64,000 nucleotides of DNA, from positions 2,553,236 to 2,617,235 of the forward strand of contig NC_030854.1 of assembly GCF_000208745.1 (NCBI RefSeq), read 5' to 3'. A program made the position numbers and the translations under genes. Below the pieces are notes generated by a model that made no database searches, was not told where the DNA came from, and saw nothing but the letters and a program-made list of their open reading frames with translations. Shown here piece by piece: positions 57,667 to 64,000 of the stretch (positions within the stretch are counted from its first letter, which is position 1; the number at the start of each line of letters is the position of its first letter). The DNA is from Theobroma cacao. Taxonomy: Eukaryota; Streptophyta; Magnoliopsida; Malvales; Malvaceae.

Positions 57667-60600
57667 TTACTCGTCGACCCCATAGTCCTCCCCGAAGTAT
57701 TTATCAACTAAACCATTGGCCATGTTCCTCAGGTCTTCATTTTCATGGAACTGGTATCTTTCCATAGCATCAATCCCATCCTCTCGCTCAACTAGTTTTG
57801 GGCCCTCTCCACTTGGCATTCCTCTCAAGACCTACATTGCACAGGAAATGAAATAGTTTTGCATCATTCCCCAACACTAACAAAAGATGGTTAGAAACAA
57901 AGATGTGGCTCGATCAAATTAGCAGCAAGGAAAACAAGTGGGCTGCATAAGTAAACTCGCCCATGTCCACCTGTAAGGAAAAGAAGGAACATGGATTCCA
58001 AAGTATTCAAGATAAATTGGTAAAGAATCTTCCTAGGCATTCATAACAACTACCAAACAACCAGTAAACATGGTCAAAGTCAATCTAGTGCACATAACAT
58101 AAATAACTTCTCTAGTGCATAACTGATGTGAATACAAATAAAATCACTAGATTTGCTCACCAGCTCCATGAATTGAAGTCCTAGTCTGGCAGCCTCTACA
58201 TCAGCAGATCTAACCAAATCAATAAAACCAGAAAGGCATCCTCTCTGAACAAGGGAAACCAAGTGCTCCTGGATCAGATTTGGCTTCCCATCACCTCCTG
58301 TAGGGGCAACACAGAGGTTGCCCAACACATATGCTACTTCCTTTCTTATATCAAAGGGAGCTGTTGAAAGAAGGTGCAGTAGTAAAGGTACTGCCTCACT
58401 AGAATATATCAACTGCTTGTGTTCAACAGAACCAGCTGCTATATTAGATAAAACCCATGATGCTTCCTGCATGAACAGTAAAGGTTAGAGTGAGAATTAC
58501 TGATGAAGATTAATACCAGCAAAATAAAGCAAGCTCACTCACCTTCTTCAAGACCCTGTGCTCACTCTTCAGACACTTTACTAGGACTTTTATGACACCA
58601 TCTGAAAAGGCAATTAAGATCATCAATATTTCACAGATAATAGGAATACGATAAGGGTTGCAATAAATCATATCTAGCAAGCAGAGATATTAACTAACCT
58701 GTGATTTCAAGCCCAGGGACAAGAATGGTAGAAGTTGTATGTGAATCACCAGCCACAAGATTGCCTAAGCTTCTCAGCACCTAGATGAAAAATTATTTGT
58801 TATTAGAATTAGACAGCAAGCAAGAAATGTTCTTGAAACCATCTCAAGTCCATGAACAATGCAGTGTAACAACCAAATGAATACTGCTTGAGAGAACACT
58901 ACACCAGAAGATTAGCACTAACAAACTCAAACTTAGAAGCTCCTTACTACAGCATGGTCTTTGGAGATTTGGATGAAGAATTGCAATATTATTTATTTTA
59001 CTTTATTTTCATGAGCTTGCTTTCATTCTGAAACATCAGCCATTTAGAAACAACAGTAACATCATCGCAAAAGTATGCCAAGTGGAGAAGCATGTATATA
59101 TAAACTAGCAACAGAGAGCAAAAGCATAACTCATTTTGTATGTTACCGGAATGAGCAGTTGCAGACTATTTGATGTTGCCAATCTTTCCACAAGAAGGTG
59201 AAGGACATCAGTCTTCACCAGAACACCAGTAGCAAAATTTGAAAGGGCTGAAAGATACACCACCACCCATGCTACTTCAGTGGCCAGCTCCTCATCCCTG
59301 GATTTGAGAAGCAACTTTTCAGTGCATCTACGTCATGTACATTTCAACAGAACTCAGTATGTTTAATTTGACATCTGCTCTTACGATTTTCTTAAGTGTC
59401 GAAGAATTGCATCAAGTACTCCATCAACTCTGATGAGCTCAGTTGCAGCTTTAGGATCAGGTCCCTAAGTCCAAGCACACATTTTGTTGTAAAAGAAAGT
59501 TTAAACACACACATGCATAAACAGAGCGCACTACAATCCCTACCACATAAGTATATACAAACAAAAGTGGTTTACAAGTAAAGGTTCAAAACCTTGATAA
59601 GGTTTGACAATGCCCAAGCTGCTGTTCTCACAGTTGAACCCTTGTTTGGCAACATCATTCTTGCAAGAGGTGGCAAAGCCCCTTGAGACAGCAAAACATT
59701 TCTTAACTCCTCCCCTTCCCCAGCAACATTTCCCAATGCCCATGCACACTGCTCAGCAACAGGCAAGGAACTCTTTTCTGCAAAATGAGGGAAAAGTGCA
59801 CAAACTTTCAGCTGCTCAACTTAAGAAAAAGTACTAGCATCAATAACAGGTAAGTATGATTTCTAGAAACATGAATGGTTCTCTTCAATGGGGAGAGAGA
59901 GAGAAGGAAAAAAAAAAAACACACCACCTACATTCAAAACTTTTTGTAAATCATCAGTTCCAAGGCCAAAAAAATTTACTTCAGGGTTTTAACTATCAGA
60001 AAGTTGACTAAACATCACAAACCTCCAAGGTGAGCAATAAGCAACGGTAATGCAGGCAACAGAGCTTTTGTTTCTTCCGGTTTTCCTGCAGCAATGTTCG
60101 TAAGGCACCAAGCTGCCTCTAGCAACTGCAATATAACAGACAAGACATGAAAATAGATCAAAAAACTTATCTGATTTACTTGCAAAGAATGATCACTCAA
60201 TTCAAAAACTCTAAACATTGGTAAAACACAAATCCATCCAAGTAAGACATAAAAAACCAAAACATTCACAGCAGAACCGTATAAACAAGCATTGTACAAT
60301 AATAGGCAACTATTCGCAGCTTTAAACACTAGACCAAAAAATTTTCAAAATCTTTGAACCTGTTCATCCTGAGAGCCAAAAGAAAGACACTGCACAAGCA
60401 AGGGGATTGCTCCAGCTTTTAGAGCAGCTTCAATAGGAGGGAACTCCGATTTCGACAATAACCGCCTTAGCTCACGAAGTGCATTTACCCTCTTCTGCAT
60501 TGCACCTTTTCCCCTAAATGATTGATTAACAAATTATTATATCCCAAATATAGTAAAAGTAACCTAATTAAACACAATTTAGAAAAGTAATCGTACGATT

Positions 60601-60975
60601 AAACTATTAATAGACATACTGATAAGCAACAGTGGATTTTAAGTCTTCCACAGCTGAAGAAGTTTGGGCTTCCAAAAGAAACTCTTCTTCATCAGTTATC
60701 ATATCATTTCCTTCGACCGGAACATCTCCGTCAGCGCTGGGTCCCACTCTACATAACCGTTTCGCTCGAACCAACGACTCTCTCCTCTCTTTCCCCACCG
60801 TTACCGCATTTTGCCGCCTCCGTTGAGCCGCCACGTTCCCAACTAAAACAAAAACAAAGCCCAGGTCAAAATGGAAGCCGTATAACATTAGGGAAAACCT
60901 AGAATGGAAGAGAGACGGCGAACCTGAAGATTTGATGGGGTCCCTTCGATGGGAAGCGGGGGAGTCATCGGCCAT
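57667..60975 (-). CDS. IMPA9: importin subunit alpha-9
   Basis: Eleven exons join in phase: 60975-60924, 60842-60620, 60513-60360, 60125-60023, 59777-59593, 59464-59385, 59297-59147, 58780-58699, 58601-58543, 58466-58161, 57831-57667. They encode 519 residues. Importin alpha binds nuclear localisation signals of cargo and, with importin beta, brings it into the nucleus. The N-terminus has a basic region (RRRQNAV, KERRESLVRAKRL) in the place of the importin-beta-binding domain. Armadillo repeats follow, marked by LLEAAWCLTNIAAGK, VAEQCAWALGNVAGEG, VRTAAWALSNLIKG, ATEVAWVVVYLSAL, LKKEASWVLSNIAAGS and RKEVAYVLGNL. The C-terminus is KYFGEDYGVDE. The sequence matches the divergent plant IMPA-9 subgroup rather than IMPA-1 to -4. 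Confidence 0.94.
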
Positions 60976-63529
60976 TTTGTTAAGGAAACTTTTGAAAGTG
61001 AGGTTGAAGAGTACAGAAGAAAACTGCGAGTGTTAAAGGGTGAATCGAGTTTTCTCCCCCACTTTTTTTCCTTGTTTCTTTTTTGGGTTTTCGACCGAGC
61101 GCGAAAATTCGTCCACCTTTTGATTGATTGATCGCCGTTTTATTCCGCGAATTGAAAATTTAGGCCTGATTGTTTCTTTTATTTAGAACGGCTTCACCCT
61201 CAATTTCTCATAATGTCATTTTTTACCCATAACTTTTTGCATTTAATCAATACTCTCCTCTTCAGGTTGATTAATGATGAAGTATTTTTCCTTTTTAATT
61301 TACTAATGCTTATGGGTAAAATAAATGCCTTTGAAGAAAAATATATTTTATAATTTATCCTACCATAAAATTTGCTTAGTATTCTTTTGTTTATCCTACT
61401 TAGATTGATGAAACTGTAATTAGTTTGAAAAATAACATCTTAAGTTTTTATAATTAATAGTTGATTTTTTATTATTAATCAAATTAATAATAATTAGATA
61501 ATTATTAGTTATAAAAACTTGACTTTAGTGACAAAATTATTAATCAATTAAATGAAGCTTATATTTTTTATGAAATTAAATGCAGTTTTGGCACTTTGAG
61601 AGATAGACTAACCAATCATTTTTCTCGTGCCGTAATAATAAAGTATCTTCTAATTAATAGAGTTTAGGATATTAAGAGTTGAGTGTGATTGTTTGAGATC
61701 TACCATCCATATAAATTCATTGGAGATAGTATGTCTGACAAATGTGCAAGATCTATAACTATTGTTAATTACCTAATTAATTACTCCAAATTAAGCTTAA
61801 GCAATGTCAATTCAAATTATCTCATTTGCTTGACAAAAATAGTTTCTTATATTATTTCAAAAATAAAAAGAAAACACCCTGATGTGGCACATATTTTTCT
61901 TTGTCCATAAAAAATATGATAATTACTTTTCTTATTTTAAATGAAGATAAATTTATAAATGAAGTAAATGTTTTTGTTAAATACTCGATATAAATATAGA
62001 ATAGATATTAATATATAATTACCAAATCAATCTCAACCAGAATTCTCAAGTTTTTGGTGAAATTATTTTAATAATTATATATTTTTTCTTGATAGAAAAT
62101 ACTTTGTTTTTATTTTTTTTTGAATGAAGAGAAATTAGAAATAAAGTAGATTTAATTTTAAATTGTTTAATTGAATACTTTATATAAATATAAGAAAATG
62201 TTAATACATTAACTTGTTTCAATTAATATTTGATAGACTCGGTTTGATCTTTGTATAAAGTAAATTCAATTTTTTTAATTTTTAAAATGTTAATATTGAA
62301 TCGACTATTTAGACACTTTTAAAAGTTAGGATCTTGAATTAAAGTAAAAAAGAAAAAGAAAAAGAAAGGAAGATACAAACTTTATAACATGTTTGGTTGA
62401 GGAAATGACCCTTTATTTCTAAGAAACTTTTATTCATTTATTTAGTTATGAGATAGCTACAGGAATAATTATTTTTCAAAATCTTCTAAAATTAAGAAAT
62501 AGCTAATATTACCTTCCTTGTAGTATTAACTATTATACGGTTGAAGAATAAATTCAAAAAATAATAAAAATCAAAATATCCCTTGCAAGTTTAAATAATT
62601 GTAACTCTATTTATATAAAATATTGTTTTTTCTCTCTCTTCGTTCTCTCCCTTGATTACAATTTTTAATAAATATTAATATTTAATTATAAATTATAAAT
62701 ATTTTGAATGAAATATAAATTATTAACATTATAAAAATAAAATAAATTAAAAAATAAATAATCATAATAACATCTAAATTATAANNNNNNNNNNNNNNNN
62801 NNNNNNNNNNNNNNNNNNNNNNNNNNNNNNNNNNNNNNNNNNNNNNNNNNNNNNNNNNNNNNNNNNNNNNNNNNNNNNNNNNNNNNNNNNNNNAAATAAA
62901 TATTAATATTTAAATTATCAATTATTAATATTCAAAAAATAAAATAAAATAAAAATAATAATATTTAAATTAAATAAAATATTAATAATTTAAAAATTAT
63001 TGATTAAATTATAAATAAATTATTAATATTTTAATTAAATTATAAATTATTAATATTTAAAAAATAAATAAAATAAATTTTATATATAATAAAAAATTTT
63101 ATTTCAAAATTATTATTATCAATTAAATATTATAATAAATTATAATAATTATTCATCTTATTCACCGTATCAAATTATATAATAATTATTTTATTTTATT
63201 TTATTTTTATATAATAATTATTTTATTATATTTTTTTATCTATTTCGTCAATCAAAGTAACCTTTAACACTTTACCCTGTCAACGCGAGCGCTGCATTTG
63301 AGCTTTAATAGGAAGTCCAGGATTCCCACGTGTAGGCATCTCCGTAGCTGTTACTTCATTGATCCTTTTCCCTTATTCCCAATTTTCTCCTTGTGGGCAG
63401 TTAACCAAGAAACAAAACCCGAAACGCCAGTTAGAAACCGAACTCTCCCAATCTAAATCCCACCTGGAAACTACCCTTAATCTGAACTCCTTCAAAAACC
63501 CAGATCAAATCCTCAATCAGATTTTCACC
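60976..63529. other. intergenic region between divergent genes
   Basis: Promoter DNA for IMPA-9 on the left and for LPPG on the right. The middle is extremely AT-rich. A run of Ns (62785-62893) lies within simple AATATTTAA/TTATAAATT repeats. A CACGTG G-box is at 63327-63332, about 200 bp before the LPPG start. No gene is supported. Confidence 0.55.
62785..62893. other. assembly gap (109 Ns)
   Basis: An unresolved stretch in low-complexity AT repeats. Its true length is unknown. Confidence 0.95.
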
Positions 63530-64000
63530 ATGACAACACACCATCCATTAAAAGCGGTGACTTTAACCCATGTAAGGTATCAAAGAGGTGACCGACTAGG
63601 CCATTTCTTAGCCTGGGTTTCTTTAGTCCCCGTTTTCATTTCCCTTGGTGGCTTTGTTTCTCATTTTATCTTCCGTAGAGAGCTTCAAGGAATGTTCTTT
63701 GCGTTAGGCCTGATAGTATCTCAGTTCATTAATGAGCTGATAAAAAAATCTGTTCAACAAGCCAGGCCTGAAACCTGTGCTCTTTTAGAAATGTGTGATT
63801 CACATGGTTGGCCTTCGAGTCACTCTCAGTACATGTTCTTTTTTGCTGTTTATTTCACCCTTTTGACTTGTAAAGGGATTGGTGGGATTTGGAATGTTAG
63901 AACCAAATGGGCTGCTTTGTTTTTGCCTTGGTCTTTGGCTGTTTTGACTATGTATTCCAGGGTTTATTTGGGCTACCATACTGTGGCTCAGGTTTTTGCT
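63530..64000 (+). CDS. LPPG: dolichyldiphosphatase-like lipid phosphate phosphatase gamma, 5' part
   Basis: ATG at 63530 opens a frame of 157 codons that is still open at the window edge, so the C-terminus is missing. No intron is seen in this part. The protein is a PAP2-superfamily membrane phosphatase. Dolichyldiphosphatases recycle dolichyl diphosphate in the endoplasmic reticulum, while plant LPP gamma has been described as a plastid phosphatidate phosphatase. Phosphatase motif 1 is K72-x6-R79-P80, motif 2 is PSSH (95-98), and motif 3 is S143-R144-x5-H150. Hydrophobic segments lie at about 25-46, 54-67, 100-113 and 127-141. The position where many PAP2 enzymes have Asp, four residues after the motif-3 His, is Gln154. 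Confidence 0.9.
   Translation, partial: MTTHHPLKAVTLTHVRYQRGDRLGHFLAWVSLVPVFISLGGFVSHFIFRRELQGMFFALGLIVSQFINELIKKSVQQARPETCALLEMCDSHGWPSSHSQYMFFFAVYFTLLTCKGIGGIWNVRTKWAALFLPWSLAVLTMYSRVYLGYHTVAQVFA

Noticed and set aside
1..64000. CRISPR array, bacterial operon or phage-type system
   Set aside because: All confident genes are intron-bearing plant genes. The only regular repeat array has no spacers and no associated genes.

Overview
This is plant nuclear DNA, most likely from a eudicot and probably a rosid. Every recognisable gene is a plant orthologue with GT-AG introns, the intergenic DNA is AT-rich, and transposons of plant types are common (Ty1/copia, hAT, small inverted-repeat elements). 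I cannot name the species. Nine genes with plausible products are visible, and I could join the exons of all the multi-exon ones with consistent reading phase.

Layout, left to right. 1-173: possible 5' end of a minus-strand gene that runs off the edge. 2317-6709: a Ty1/copia element with an ACCTT target duplication, two in-frame stops, a shortened integrase core and a 3' end collapsed at a single N. 8101-9045 (+): intronless gene of the plant C2H2/PARP-like family. 10112-13239 (-): RNase P/MRP subunit POP4/RPP29. 16515-19453 (+): membrane-anchored alpha/beta hydrolase. 19895-20317: a 45/24-bp minisatellite. 21729-22773 (-): TIM14/PAM18. 24314-26996 (-): IQD1/IQD2-type calmodulin-binding protein. 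31149-33379 (-): GT43 xylan enzyme IRX9. 35573-37044 (-): EF-1alpha, with a 5'UTR intron that holds a truncated tRNA-His-like sequence. About 38.2-52 kb is a transposon-rich block: a 1-kb hAT derivative, a decayed hAT transposase gene, a copia 3' end, a family of inverted-repeat elements, a nested tRNA-like piece and a 1.2-kb near-identical tandem duplication beside another single N. 52757-56894 (-): DEAD-box helicase RH57. 57667-60975 (-): importin alpha IMPA-9. 63530-64000 (+): 5' part of dolichyldiphosphatase-like LPPG, cut by the window edge.

From memory of Arabidopsis locus order, several of these genes match two paralogous Arabidopsis segments (about At3g09690-At3g09720 and At5g02970-At5g03080), so this looks like a conserved ancestral block. 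The genes are ordinary housekeeping or cell-wall genes and do not form one pathway. I found no convincing new biological system. The most checkable anomalies are the two single-N joins, the tandem duplication with a step in divergence, the tRNA-like sequence inside the EF-1alpha intron, the minisatellite that stays open in frame, and several short coding-like remnants.
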